From the NCBI RefSeq assembly GCF_018446385.1, contig NC_055999.1:84238281-84302280 (forward strand): a stretch of 64,000 nt of DNA, read 5' to 3'. The translations under genes were made by a program, and so were the position numbers. Shown here one piece after another: positions 36,214 to 49,029 of this stretch; the first letter of the stretch is position 1, and each line of letters begins with the position of its first letter. The DNA is from Zingiber officinale. Its lineage: Eukaryota; Streptophyta; Magnoliopsida; Zingiberales; Zingiberaceae. Below the pieces are notes generated by a model. It saw nothing but the letters and a program-made list of their open reading frames with translations. It was not told the origin of the DNA and did not search any database.

Positions 36214-37876
36214 ATGGCAATTGGATCCGCCGCCGCCGCCGGATCAGGTCTGTTCAACTTCCTCCGGCCGCGCCTCCGACCGCAACCAACGGACGTCGCC
36301 GCTGCAGCCACCTGGGGTGTGGCTGCCACTGTCACCGCCCTCTGGCTCATCCAGGTTCAGAAGATCCTCGATCGAATATTTTTCTCTTTGCTATCCATTT
36401 ACCCTAGAACTTGTTCAGAGTTGTCCTTGGAGGAATTATCATGCTGGCAAGTTTTCTTCATGTTCTGCTCTCGTAGCAGATCTGTTGTGTTTTCGGATTT
36501 AGTCGTTCTCTTAATACTTGCTTGGAATAAGAGGATTTCAGGGAATTAAAATCATAACTCCGTAGTGGATATATGTTTCTCTGTTTGGGAATAGGGGTGG
36601 GGAATTGGGATTCCCATTTCTTAAGATTAGGGTTCATTGCTGAAAAAAACTTTTCCTTTTTATGCTTGGATTTACCTGCAATGCTTGACATTGTGATTAA
36701 GCAGTGAGAAATGCTAGAAATCTAAGATTTTGAAAAGGATTTCTGGAGAGCTGATTGTATTTTTTGTCTTTCTTCTTCCTCTTCTGATGAAGAAGAAGAA
36801 GAAGAAGAAAGAATATATAGAGTTGATTTAATAACAATTGAAATATGCTATATGCTCTATACACGAGTTGTATATTCTCGATTTCATGAATGCGAGCATG
36901 ATAGAATATAGATAGTTGAGATTGGAATGCAACAACAAGCACAAGCTCCAAGTAATGCATTCCTATTAGGAAGATGGGGAAAGGGCAAACAAAGTTGTAA
37001 GTGATCTGAGCCAAACCATGCTCAACTATCTTCTTGCTTGTCTCTTTATGTCGCCAAGATTAGAAACAAGTTCAAGCTTGTTTATAAAAAAATCTCATCA
37101 AGCGTGAGTGGAACTCAATATTTTACCAAGTTTAACTAGAGATAAGGTTAATGTTACAATTTTATTAACCCATCAATCCCATAAATGAAGTTTATATAAC
37201 TTTCTCATTTTTAACATACTATAAATACTTTGGAATTAGAAAATTTATAAGATATCAAGAAATAATAAACATAAATACTATCATAAGTATGAATTGTTTG
37301 TTGTTTTTAGATTAATGAACCAAGTTCACTAATATTCAAGTTTATTTATTTTGTATATTTTCATATTGAAGGAATGTGAATGAGCACTTTTCGAACCAAA
37401 TATTGAGCTTGTCATGAACATTTGTTCATTTACAGTTGTGAGCACAATCAATGTAAGTGGTGGGCAAGTAATTTCATGATTTCATTGTTTTCATTCCTCA
37501 AACGGAAGCCCAATTAACAAATTGTTTATGGAAGTTGATTGGGAGGTCCATGTATATTTTTTTGAAGTTGTGCTCATGTTTTCAACCATCAGTAGTATTG
37601 CAATTTATATTGGACAACCAGCTAAGGATGAGAAGATGATCAGTGGACTCTAGGGTTCATCATAGCACATTTGGTGTTCACAATGATCCCAATATGAGTA
37701 TTGTTTATTGGGCAATACTTGTTTGCTTGGTAGTTATTATTATTTGGACTCTTTTTATACTTGTTATTGTCTTCAAGCATGAGATCTTTTCATTTGATCA
37801 TAATTATAATCCGTCTTTGCAGCCTTTTGATTGGTTGAAGAAACAACTTTTCGAAAAAACAGAGTCTGGGAGTTAA
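36214..37876 (+). CDS. QCR10: Cytochrome b-c1 complex subunit 10 (ubiquinol-cytochrome c reductase, 6-7 kDa type)
   Basis: Two exons, 36214-36354 and 37823-37876, joined in phase 0 across a 1468-bp GT-AG intron, give 64 residues. The N-terminus is short and Ala/Gly-rich. Then come FNFLRPRLRPQPTDV, a single membrane helix (about residues 27-46, WGVAATVTALWLIQ) and a basic tail (PFDWLKKQLFEK). This is the pattern and size of the plant homologue of the smallest bc1 subunit in the inner mitochondrial membrane. From family knowledge it is an accessory, non-catalytic subunit that helps hold the Rieske protein. An in-frame ATG at 36163 would add 17 residues; I prefer 36214 by family length. The intron starts after ATC CAG with a weak donor (GTTCAG). 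No transit peptide is visible. Confidence 0.85.
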
Positions 37877-38634
37877 TCGAAGAAATGTCTAAATAAGAAG
37901 TTAGTCCGAAGCATTATGAACTTTTATTTTTGCCCGACTATTAAGATTGTAACCTCTGATGGACGGCTGTATTTTTTGTCTGACGAATGACTAGTGTTTC
38001 TCCGGGAAAAAACAAAAGTGCCCTTAGTCTCTTTTATTCTCATCGGATCATTTAAGTTATGCACCAGAGGATGTAGCAGGTAGTGCAATGGGCGAGTGGC
38101 GGCGAGCACGCCTAAACGACTCAAGCAGAGATGAGCCTGGTAAGGTATTTCCTCTATAAATGGGGTACCTTTTGAATAATTAGAAACTATAGAACATTCA
38201 CTCTTTCACCGGGAATAAAACAAACACCAAGAACACTATCTTATAAGATTTTCTTCCTTTTTTTTTCCCTGAAAATCAATTGTCATCGTCTAAGCTCTCA
38301 AAACAATAATACAGCAACGTAACTAACAACAGATGATTTGCAAGCAACTAATCATAAAATTGGTCTCCCAAGAGATACTCGAGCAGAGTACAATGCTTCT
38401 TGTAAGCATCCAGATTATAAGGAAATAACATCACAAGTTAACGCTGGTTGCGACTTGAAGATAGGATCATCACATGGTTAGCTTTCTGAGGAAAACTCAC
38501 AATTACTGGCAACTTAATTTTTAGTAATTTGATTGTGCACAACATGTTATAGAAATTGACGCACACAAGATGTGTGCGCCATATAAATAGTTAATTAGTG
38601 GTGGAAAAAAGAAAAGATCGAGGAAAGTAGTTCT
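37877..38634. other. Intergenic region between convergent genes
   Basis: It must hold the 3' UTRs of the genes ending at 37876 (plus) and 38635 (minus). A TATA-like CTCTATAAATGGGG at about 38151 stands in GC-richer sequence, perhaps a remnant of an old LTR; I could not find a partner. Confidence 0.5.
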
Positions 38635-40201
38635 TCACGACTTATCTGTTTTCGTGATTAAGTTGCAGGTAGAGTATATGGAAGCTGCAGCGGCCCACAC
38701 CGCATACTTAAGCTCCAAAGCCTCAGGTGCATTAAATTTACTGTGAAACAAAAAACCATAAACAAGAATAAATAAAGAAGGCAAATGAATCAGATTCTGT
38801 AGGTATCAGAAGGGCTAATAGACAAGATTACAAAATTTCCCATCAAACAAATGGGAAAAAAAAAAAGGCCCATCAACTTAACCTTTGAATGCATCTTTCA
38901 ACTCTAGCATAAACTAGTGTTTCCTTAGCGTAGGAAGGCGATGTATCATAGAAGTTGAAGAATATCCGAGAGCACTTATATTTATACAAATACACAACAG
39001 TACATGATTACTTATATTTTCATTGGCAATATTTTATAACAAAGTAATCATCAAAGCAATCCATTTCAAAGAGAAAAGTTTGGGTCAACCATGCAGTATT
39101 TTAAATATTTTGATATAAACAATCTCTATAAAAAGAAAATTTTAAACCTTAAAAGAAAATTTCACTATTATCTATTTTATCAGTTTTACTTGACTATTTT
39201 AACTCGATCATTTTAATTTGACTACAATTTGGCCATATATTTTGTATAATGGACTGCCTAAATCATATATTTGGACCATCTTGACTACAAACTTAACCAC
39301 TTATACCATATAGATCCCATAAACTGTATTACAACATGCAACCGAGACCATATAGATCATCTTATCTTCGATGAAGAATGCTAAAGAACAATTTCTCTTA
39401 CCCTAATAGGATGAATGTGATTATGGAATATTAAAATATATAAACAAAAACTAGTATCAATATACTACCGTCTTTTTAATGAGTATGAAAATTTTACAAG
39501 TTCTACAAAGGAAACTTCATTTTATTTACTTGGTTGGCAAGTACATATAGGAGTTTCGATGCGTGCATTAGTAATCTACGTTTTGCTGCTAAATATTTGT
39601 AAAAAGCAAACCTTGGATTGTCCGCTGAAATTAAATGTGAAGAAACGGATGAGCCGACAAACTTAAGACCGTTCTCACAGTGTAGTTGCATTTCTTGAAC
39701 TTGTTTTAACCAATTCTCCTGGAGGACAAGTCAAATAATATCGACAAAAGATCCATGAGAGTGAAGAATAAATTTTTGAAATCAAATGTTCAAATAAAAA
39801 AGTTTAAGAAAAAATAGGAATGAATTACACAATGGTTTAAACTGAAATCCAACTCTCCATTTAAGTTGAACTGAGATTTTGACCTACAAGCCGTCGTAGT
39901 GGAAACAACTACCATGACCTTTCCTCCATGAAAAATTGTGGAAAAGTTTGATAATGACCTATCTATAGTTGAGATGGGAAATCATAATCTGAGTTAAAAT
40001 AATTAAATGAAAGATAATCTCTTTTAATTTGTAAGTTGTTTTTATCTCAACTATAAAAATTGTTGCATTATACTCGATCTATTTAAAGACTTGCCACACT
40101 AAGGCTGTGTAATTTGGTAGCTTAGTTAACCCTAACCTTTACATGTTTAAAATCATTGATTGGTATTAAAACTGCAAAAGGAGTGACAAATACGCAACTT
40201 T

Positions 40202-40245
<44 letters not shown>

Positions 40246-43200
40246 CTTTTACCTTGCACACGCTTACCCTGCACACTCCTGGATGACCCTCACAAGTCCA
40301 GACGCCCAGATACTCGCCCGGGCACCCCGATTCTTTCATATTTTCTAAATTGAGTTCAGATTTAAAAAAAGGTGGAAAAGTTATCTAGTAATGGGTAAAA
40401 TTTTATTTTTCTAGGTCTATATATATATATTGAAAACCACTTATCAAAATCTATGGTAGCAAATGAAAGAACTCTTAACATCTTAAACATAAAGGGGAAT
40501 AGAAACGATAACCTTAGATGGGAATGTAAAACTAAAGCAATTGATCATTTCACATGCTACACTTAACACTACACATCTCACAAAAAGAAATTGCATAAGA
40601 ATTGAGAGAGAAGGTGGCACTCACAAGTTGTTTTCCCTCTTCAGACAGTGCTCTATCCATCTGACTGAAAAGTGACTTCCAACGTGACACATGCATCTCT
40701 TTGGTTGAACAAGCAAACTCAGATGATTGTGAAGAATGAGGTTCATTTTCTTGATTGGGTGCAAATTCTTTGGAAATCAAGTATGGTAGTTCAGTCAGTA
40801 TGACATTCTTTACCCTCTTCTTGCTACGCCTTAGTGCTTCATACAAAATCAAAACATGATATATAACTAAGTTATAGTAATCAACAACTGATAATACTTT
40901 AAATTAAAGAGGCTATTACCAGCAAGGCGCCCTTTGATATCCTGTTGAAGAAGGTCTAACCACTGAGATGCAATTTTAGCAGCTGCAATCATTGTCAAGT
41001 TAGTTTTGGTGGTATCAAATTAAACCAAATGCTCTGGCACATAATTTTAAGTATCATTCACACTTAGTGCTGTGAAGCACAAACCAGAGAAAAAAACTTA
41101 ATGGAAAATATTTATTGATCAATAAAAATTCAGCAAATACAGGATATAAAGAGCTCACTATTCTAATTGTTGGAGAACTTCGAAATAAATGAATAATGAA
41201 TCATTTCTTATTAGTTACTAGTAATGATAGTATTATAACTGTTCCACAATTAACACTGTTATTTCTTTTTTTCATTGATCAGCAATACTTGAAAAAAAAA
41301 AACACTTATTTTTCATTGCAGTCAATGCAGTAAACGTTATTCCATTTTAATGGTAATCCTATATAGATGAGCTTCGCCAGCAGAAATGGTGATCAAAACA
41401 ACCACCACAGCTTTGGGACAATGGTCCTGATAATGGTGGTGCAGGGCCAGATTTTTCATATCAGTGAATGGGCTTTTGTTGAAAAAAATCCAAAGAACCA
41501 ATCAGATATTTCAAGTTCTGCATTTGTTCAAACCAAGCAAAATAACAAGTGTTTCCAGTAAACTGAAACCATGGTAAATTATATAGTAATTATTGTAAGT
41601 CGATAAACCCAACTAGAAACTGACTATTACTCGTCCAGAAACGGAGGAATTCTCCTAGCACAACTGAGCAAGGTGACTGATTCCTTAGGTGAGATTCTGA
41701 TTTCTGATCTCATTGGACATTGATGTGCAAGTGATCCATAGTAATAGTAATTCTAGTGCTAAAATTATAAATAAAATGCTATACTATTGAGAATGTAGAC
41801 AATGATGAAGGAGAAAAAAAAATGCATTCTGACAAGATGGGCATACCAAACAGTTCAAAGCTACATTGGTTGTTCAAATGTAGACAATTTGGCAAAGTTT
41901 TCTTTTAATAGATTAACTCAATAAATCATTCAACTTTGCATGGCTTGCTAACTATGTGATGGAGCAATTCAGAGATAGCTCACTAAGTACAAGCTACCAA
42001 TCCAAGTTTCATCTATTTGGTAACAACTAAATTTTTATCACATAAACCATTAATAATTTGTTAACAATACTCATTATAATAATTCCAAATAAGATAAGAG
42101 TAATATTATATGATTTAATCCATCACACTATACCTGCAAAAACTATTCAGCAATATAAGGAATATGAGGTCAAGCACCAATGTTCAAATTACAACAATCA
42201 CAACAAAGACAACACAAAAGAGATCACACCAACAATGGAGATTTTCATTATTACATTGTGACTCTCAACTCAATCTACACCAAGATCAACGTTTTGAAGA
42301 CACCAAGGTGTCACAGCCCACCAATTTTCAAGCCCAAGAGAGATTCTTGATCTACTCTTTGACCCACACTCTTGGCCAAGAGAGATTGAGGCCCATGATT
42401 TTTTTTTCTAACTTGTTCAGGATTATTCTAACATTACTCATCATGAAAACATTTAGATATTTTTTAGGAGAAGGAACTTTTTGAACACATAATGTGCATT
42501 GTCAGATTAAATTGATGCTTACTATTTATTTGGGAGAAGGACGTCTACAAATAACTCTCTTTTCTTCATTTGTAATCATCCTTAGAAATAAAAAACTCTC
42601 TTTACTTACTAAAGACTCAAGGCCTCTCAATCTCTCTTTACTTCTCTTGTTTGGGTTTTTAGCAAGTTAAGCTTACTTAGCAACTTTGTAGGGCCAAATT
42701 GTCTAAGTATTGCATGGGTGGATGGTGCTTAATGCAAGCCCGTGACAATTAGTATGCCACCATCAAGCATCTAAGCATTTTTCTAGGAGCAAAGGCATCT
42801 GACACTGACACCTTGGGAAATCAATTTCGTGCACTAAAGGTGCAACACACACAAGGTAGGGGCAATGAGGCTAAGGTAGTGGAGGTGGATGCTACTGAAG
42901 CTCGGATTTCTAACTTGGAGCAAGCTATTTCTAAAGTGCAACCCACTATAGGAGAGATTAGTATTTGATAGCTTGAGGAAGATATTTCCTAAGTTTATTA
43001 TTAGAGATCTCACTAAAAGTGTAGATGGCGTAGAGATGGAGGGTGGTGAGTAAGGTGTTGTTGCCAAGACGATCATCGTCAATTGCAAAAAGGCTTACCA
43101 TGTATATCTAAAAGTTGTTGCACGGGAGCTCGTTGGACTTAGGATGTTAGTAGAGCAAGAGTTGCAAGACTTATGGGTAGAAGTGGAAGCACGCACACAT

Positions 43201-44555
43201 GAGAAAGGTCATAAGCACACATGTGAGGGTAGCTCAAGGTATTCAAGTGTTAGCAAAAGCAACACTAACCTATTGACAATAATAGTTATCTACAAAAGTA
43301 CCCACGATGCCAAGGAGCTCGATACTTTCTTAAATAACCTTGAAAGATTTTTCGAATTCAAGAGCATACTAGATGATGCTTCAAGTATCAATGGCACATT
43401 CATTTACTTACAAGATATTGTGCAACTATGGTTGTGTCGCAAGTTGGCAATACAAGTAAAGGTCTTCACTCAATAGATACTTAAGAGAGTTTCAATAAGG
43501 AACTCAAGGAGCAATTCAATTCAACTAACACTGAAACACATGGTCAATTACATCTGCTGAACATAACACCCTTATTGTCATGATAAGCCGGTATGAAGAA
43601 GCCAACTCTAAGATGAAGGCTCCTAAGCTGACATGGAATCACTTCAAATAATTAGTGCTCTCAAGGACAAAGTCATAACTCATTCCTTAACTAAGAAAAG
43701 GCTTCATGTTCATATGTGCAACCATTAATGACAAAGAAGTATGAGTCATGCCAAATACAAGAGCAACTGACAATTTTATTGTTGAAAGTGGGACCAAATG
43801 ATTAAACCTCAAGATTGCTAGAGCTGACAATGGAATAGAAATCGAGACATTGTTCCCATGAATGACTTCCACGTAGTGTTAGTATTAGAGTTCTTCGACT
43901 AGCATTTACAATTCCTCTCTACTAATAGTCACTCCCTCAGTACATTTGTGAAAATAAGGCATGTGTGGTTTCGACAGAGTGTGCCGCTAAGGTAGAGTTT
44001 AAGGTGCTATCAACATCACAATTCAAGTGAGAGTTGAAGGCAAATCCAAGCTACATTGCCACTATGTGAAAGTTGAATGATGCAAACATCTTACCAACTC
44101 CAGTTCATACAAGTGGCCATCCAAGCTATGTTTAAAGCATACAAGGATGTAATGCCTCAAGAATTTCCAAATAAGCTTCCACTAAGGCATGAGGTAATTA
44201 CCTGATCAAGCTAAAGTTAGGTACTAATCCATCAGCTAGGGCACCTTATTGCATGCAACTTCCGAGTTAGCTGAGTTGTGGAAACAACTACAAATTTGCT
44301 AGACTTATGCTACATTCATCCTTCCCTTTAACACGCCAATTTTATTTCAAAAGAATAAGGATGGGTCACTCCACGTAGGGATGACAATGGGTCGAGTTCG
44401 GGTCGGATTCTATATCCTCTGTCCCCATATCCATCGGGGATAGGATATCCATCCTCATACCCATTAAAGGATCGGATATTTTTTATGCTAATAATTTTTC
44501 TTCTTTTCATTCAATTATCATCATTCAACAAAAGCATATTAGAATTAAGATCATA

Positions 44556-44590
<35 letters not shown>

Positions 44591-47500
44591 AAATATATTA
44601 AACATCTATATAGCCTACTCCTAACATCAACAAAAATAGTTAATAGGTTTTGGGAAAAGAAATTTTCTTTAATCAACAGGTACCTTATCCTTTAATAGTT
44701 GAACTTCTTAATCAGTCGGGGAAACCTCAGTACTTCTTCAAACTAGGTTTGCAGTTAGGATAGCATCAAATGCAGATTGCAATAAGGGATGAGCCCAAGA
44801 CAATATGTGTAATAACATACGACACTTTTGAATTCTTAATTATGCCCTTTGGTCTTACAAATGCATTGGTTACTTTTTACACCCTTACGAATAAACTCAG
44901 TCACCCCAATCTCAACCACTTTATGGTAATATGCTTGGATGACAAACTATGTATTGTATAGCACGACACATAAAGATCATGTGCAACATCTAAAGAAAAT
45001 CTTCTGAGTGCTACGAGAGTGAATTGTATGTCAAGTGCAAGAGAAATTCTTGATTTACTCTTTGGCCCACCCTCTTCACCCATAATCTTGGCCCATGGTC
45101 TTTCTTCTAGATCCTTGATTAGGATTACTTTAGGCATTTCTCTAGAATCATATTTAAATATTTTAAGGAACATTCTAGACATATAATATATACCAAAGGA
45201 TCAAATATATCCTAACCATTTATTTGAGAGGGAGGATGCCTATACATACCTTCCTTTCCTTCATTTGTAATAATCATCAAAAATAAAAATCCCTCTTTAC
45301 TTACTAAAGTTGCAAGCTCTCTCAATCCCTCTCATCTTCTTTTATACAAGTCTCTAGCAAGTTACACTTAGCAACTTTATGGGGACAAGTTGTCTAAGTG
45401 CCACACAAGTAAGTAGTGCTAAAAATAAGCCGGTGACAAAGAGGTGTGATAAGCTCAACACAATCAAAATTGACTCTATAATCATGTTGCTCAAATATGT
45501 ACTTGAAATACATGTCACTCTTCTCATGATTGTATCTATAGAAGCAGATCACATTCATATCTTTATAGAATTGTGTTTTCATCAAACTTGCATACAAGGG
45601 GCAAAAATCACTCTTTAGGGTGCTATAGGATTATAGGTATTTAAGTTACTAATTATTTGATATGCTTTGTATTGTTGAATAATTTTTTGCTTGTTTGATA
45701 CAATATATTAAATAGTGTTATACCATTCTATCTCATTTTGAGTTACTGTAATTTGTACCTTTTACAAATTGTTACTAGTTCATAAATGTTTTTATTCCCT
45801 GTTGCAGGTTAAAGGTTCTTAAACCTACAATATTATCAAACATTACTCCAACACTCAAATGAAAATAAATGGTTACCTTCTATAGACAAAGAATCAAGAT
45901 TTTGCTGATTGTCAGAAAAATGATCATGTGCTCCGCTGCTAGCAATTTCTGAAACCAAAGTAGCAGTTGATGAGAGTTTCAATGTCAGTGCATCATCCTC
46001 GCATCCAGAGGTCAGCTGTGAAGTTGCACAAGCTCCTTGATGAAAATTGTGTTTAGCCATCTCTGTTTCATTCTCCTTACTTAGATACTCCATGCTTGGA
46101 GAAATACATGGATTATGTGTAGATGTTGAAACATTGTCGTGAATATGATCCTTCCTTCTGCCAATAATTTCTTTAGTCCCTCTACCTATTTGGTCACTAA
46201 TTCTATTCCGAATTTGTCCATCATGTTTCTCTGATTTCACGACAGCTTTTATAATGGAGTGAACTTGCTTTGTATTTCTTACATGGTTGATTATTCCTGG
46301 ATTTAATCCAGAAAGTAATCCACTTGGTGCAGCAAGATTTGCGAACCTAGTAATCTGCTCTTTTTTTGAAAACTCACTCTTGCTTTGACTTCTATCAGAT
46401 TTTCTCTTTCTTGGCTGACTGCTCTGCTGTTTGGGCACTGCTATGCCACTGTGTGAATATGAAAGAAAGCCATTTTGTTTCATCTGTTTCCACTTCCTCA
46501 AAGGTTCGCTTTCCTCCATAGGACCTGTGGTACTTCCACACTCAGAAGCATCTGCAGACTTGATTTCTACCAACTTCTTGAAGGGATTAAATGGATCGTA
46601 TTCTGCTATATGTGAGGGATGATCATAATTGAGATCCACTCCAAGGCCAATGTTAACTCTAGTTTGCTCACACTCTTTACTAGGCTCAGGAGGACCCAGT
46701 GTTAGATGAGAAGCAACTTTTTCAGCTGAACTATCATTTGTGCTCTTTGATACAAGCTTATCCAAAACTAATGATTCAGCAGCTACTGAGATTAACGAAT
46801 TTCCTTCTTTTGGTTGGCATCGAAGTACCTTGGCTTCATTTATGGTTGACGAATTTGAAGGTTGGTTCCCAACGTCTGGAACAGAAAACAATCATCTTTA
46901 AAGATTTCAATCAGTAAATGTAAAAAACAGGATGATAAAGCATATCTTTCAAAAGATAAAAATAAGGTCATTTTCAACCTTCATCTTTCTATGGGCTCAT
47001 GACCTTCATGCATCATTCTATGGACGCATAACCTTCACCTATGTCATCCTGAATCTTAAAACTTGGACAGAATGAAAAACAGATTTGTTTTGTGATTTTA
47101 GAGAATTTTAAACCAGCCATCCATGATTGTATGAGCAAACAAACAAAATTCAAATCATGAGGATCGTCGTAATAATTAATAAATGAAACTGTAGTTCAAT
47201 TGCACTAGTATATATCTTGTCAAAAATAATACAACCATTGTTCATTGCAATAACTAATAAGCAAATATAAACCATTTTTTACAGTGATACTTGTTATAAA
47301 AAAAGTTTGGGCGTGTTGTAGATATCGCAAGCTAATACAGTCAGGTAAATAAATGATAAATCATCGTCACAAAGTCGTTTGCAGACTGCAGGCAGAAACA
47401 CAAATCAAGCATGCATTTTCTAATCGGACTCGAAACTTACGGCAATTATTCATGTTTTCTCAGGTACTCGAATGAGCACGTGTTGTACTTGAAAGTATCA

Positions 47501-47880
47501 TGCGAATATGCCAATCTTTATTTCAGGGTTAGAAGTTTTTTCATTTTGCAAAGATCAGAGAGCATGATACAAGAATAAACAAATAAATTGTTGCTAAACG
47601 AAAGAAGGGGGTAAAAAATACTCGAGCAAAACAAGGTCGACAGATCCGATCCAGAAACAAGGAAAGAGAAAAACAAAACAAGACCTTGGACCTGAAGCAC
47701 CGACTCCAGATCTCGCAGCTTGACTTCTTTCGGCCCATCTTTCGACTCATCGAAGCCGTCCTCCTTCAAACCGGTAAGAGCCGCAGAGGCAATATCAGAG
47801 TTGGAAAACCCCAATTTCAAATCTTGAAGTAATCCGATTTCGTACCTTGAGCAGAAAGCTGGGAGTAGCGGCTGATGCAT
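38635..47880 (-). CDS. Conserved plant protein of unknown function, 560 residues, six exons
   Basis: The exons are 47685-47880, 45877-46875, 40920-40982, 40625-40836, 39612-39718 and 38635-38740. All introns are GT-AG, phases agree at every junction, and the sum is 561 codons. The product has an N-terminal segment (YEIGLLQDLKLGFSNSDIAS), a DPFNPFKKLVEIKS block near residue 159, and RKWKQMKQNGFLS. A basic PRKRKSDR patch (221-224) looks like a nuclear signal. PSGLLSGLNPGIINHVRN and a conserved IASQWLDLLQQDIKGRLAAL stretch (about 401-420) followed by RRSKKRV come next, and the C-terminus is WAAAASIYSTCNL. I recall similar unnamed plant proteins but no function. Nuclear location is inferred. The start is uncertain: an ATG at 47910 in another frame has a better context but closes after about 38 codons. 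Intron 2 is 4.9 kb and holds a gypsy fossil. Confidence 0.8.
40204..40254. repeat. (TA)n microsatellite in an intron
   Basis: It is about 51 bp of unbroken TA steps inside the fourth intron of the 560-residue gene. It probably varies in length between individuals. Confidence 0.95.
42309..45438 (+). mobile_element. Old Ty3/gypsy fossil in intron 2 of the 560-residue gene
   Basis: Diverged direct repeats at 42309-42747 and 45029-45438 start TGTCA and end GTGACA and share long stretches, such as ATTTACTCTTT-like and CTCTCTTTACTTACTAAAG blocks. Between them are remnants of gypsy gag (43144-43476, DAKELDTFLNNLERFFEF) and RT (about 44130-44300, DVMPQEFPNKLPLRHEV; and 44770-44961, FEFLIMPFGLTNALVTFY). 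The internal part is only 2.3 kb, so much is lost. LTR likeness by eye is about three quarters, so the insertion is old. It lies antisense to the host gene. It is broken throughout. Confidence 0.75.
44559..44587. repeat. (AT)n microsatellite
   Basis: This AT run of about 29 bp lies inside the gypsy fossil, just after a diverged stretch (44390-44490) rich in GGATATCC-like palindromic words that may be another small insertion. Confidence 0.85.
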
Positions 47881-48000
47881 CCGACGCTATTCCTGAGCCA
47901 AGAATGGCCATCGGAGAGAGGAGGCGGGAAAGAGGGAAAGATCGCTAGGGTTTCGGTGGGGAGGAAGAAAGAATTTGAATGGAGGGAGCGGTTTTATTGA

Positions 48001-49029
48001 GTTCGAACGGAGGCGCTTATGGGGGCCTGGATCTCGCCCGATTTGAATTTGGATTTAGGAAAATTTCATTCCCATCCCTCGTACTTTAGTTTATTTTTCA
48101 TAAAACTCCTCGAAGTTCTAAAATTCTTTGGTAATTTCAAATTCTTAGCGTACGCTCTCAATCGCCAACATTGTCGTAATATTTAATTGAACAGTGGCGT
48201 TAAAAATATTAATAGTTTTTTTGAGGACGATAAGGTTATTTTTGATAAACTGAAATCATGAATGGTGTTTTTAAAAATGAAGTAAGATGTGGGGGTTATA
48301 TGAGAGTTTCCATCAAGTAACGTGGGGACTACATTTTTCCTGCTCAAATTCAAATGCAAGCTGCATATTACTTTATAGGTCTATATTTAATTAATGATGT
48401 TTATAAAATTCACAAATGATTACTTTGATATAATTAAAATGATGTGCTAACAAATACAAATACATTTGTAGAGGCTTCTTAGTCTTTAATTTTAGAATAG
48501 AGCATAATCAATGTACTTGATTGATTATTTAAAAAAAAAAACGATGTCCAATGTTTTCATAATTAAGGTACACACCAAACAATACACTCATATAACATAG
48601 AGACTTTAATGAACTCACCATCGGAAGAAGAACAAATGCATTGACAATAACAATTTTAGCACAATCATGATGATCATGTATTCATCATGCCTTTTCAAAT
48701 TACGAGAGTTTCCTACATTAACTTGATAACTTTAACTTCAAAGTATTTTATTACTATCACATCCGTGGGGACTTCAATAACCGTTTATTCTCAGAGCCAG
48801 TTGAATAACATATTGTTGGTTTTTCAGTGGCGCCCAAAATGAAGAACAAGCAAAATAATAAATGACTACGAACTGAATCTAATTCATCAAGTTTAATCGC
48901 AGGCAGAAAAGGAGTTGCATGAAATTTATTAGGCACCAACATAATCAGTCATAAAATACGTGATTATACGGCTTATTGCATTGATCAAACATCAACAATC
49001 ATGGATCTAGTGTTGGTTTATTGCATTGA
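48001..49029. other. Intergenic region, promoter side of the 560-residue gene
   Basis: A TATA-like TCAATAAAACC (minus, 47990-48000) lies about 110 bp before the ATG at 47880. The rest is AT-rich, with the 3' UTR of the saposin gene at its right end. No other gene is seen. Confidence 0.5.

Noticed and set aside
36099-36350. Minus-strand frame of 83 codons
   Set aside because: It is the reverse of the first exon of the bc1 subunit gene; GC-rich codons open both strands.
44770-44961. RT-like frame as an exon of the host gene
   Set aside because: It lies on the opposite strand to the host gene, inside an LTR-bounded fossil, and the host exons on either side already join in phase.
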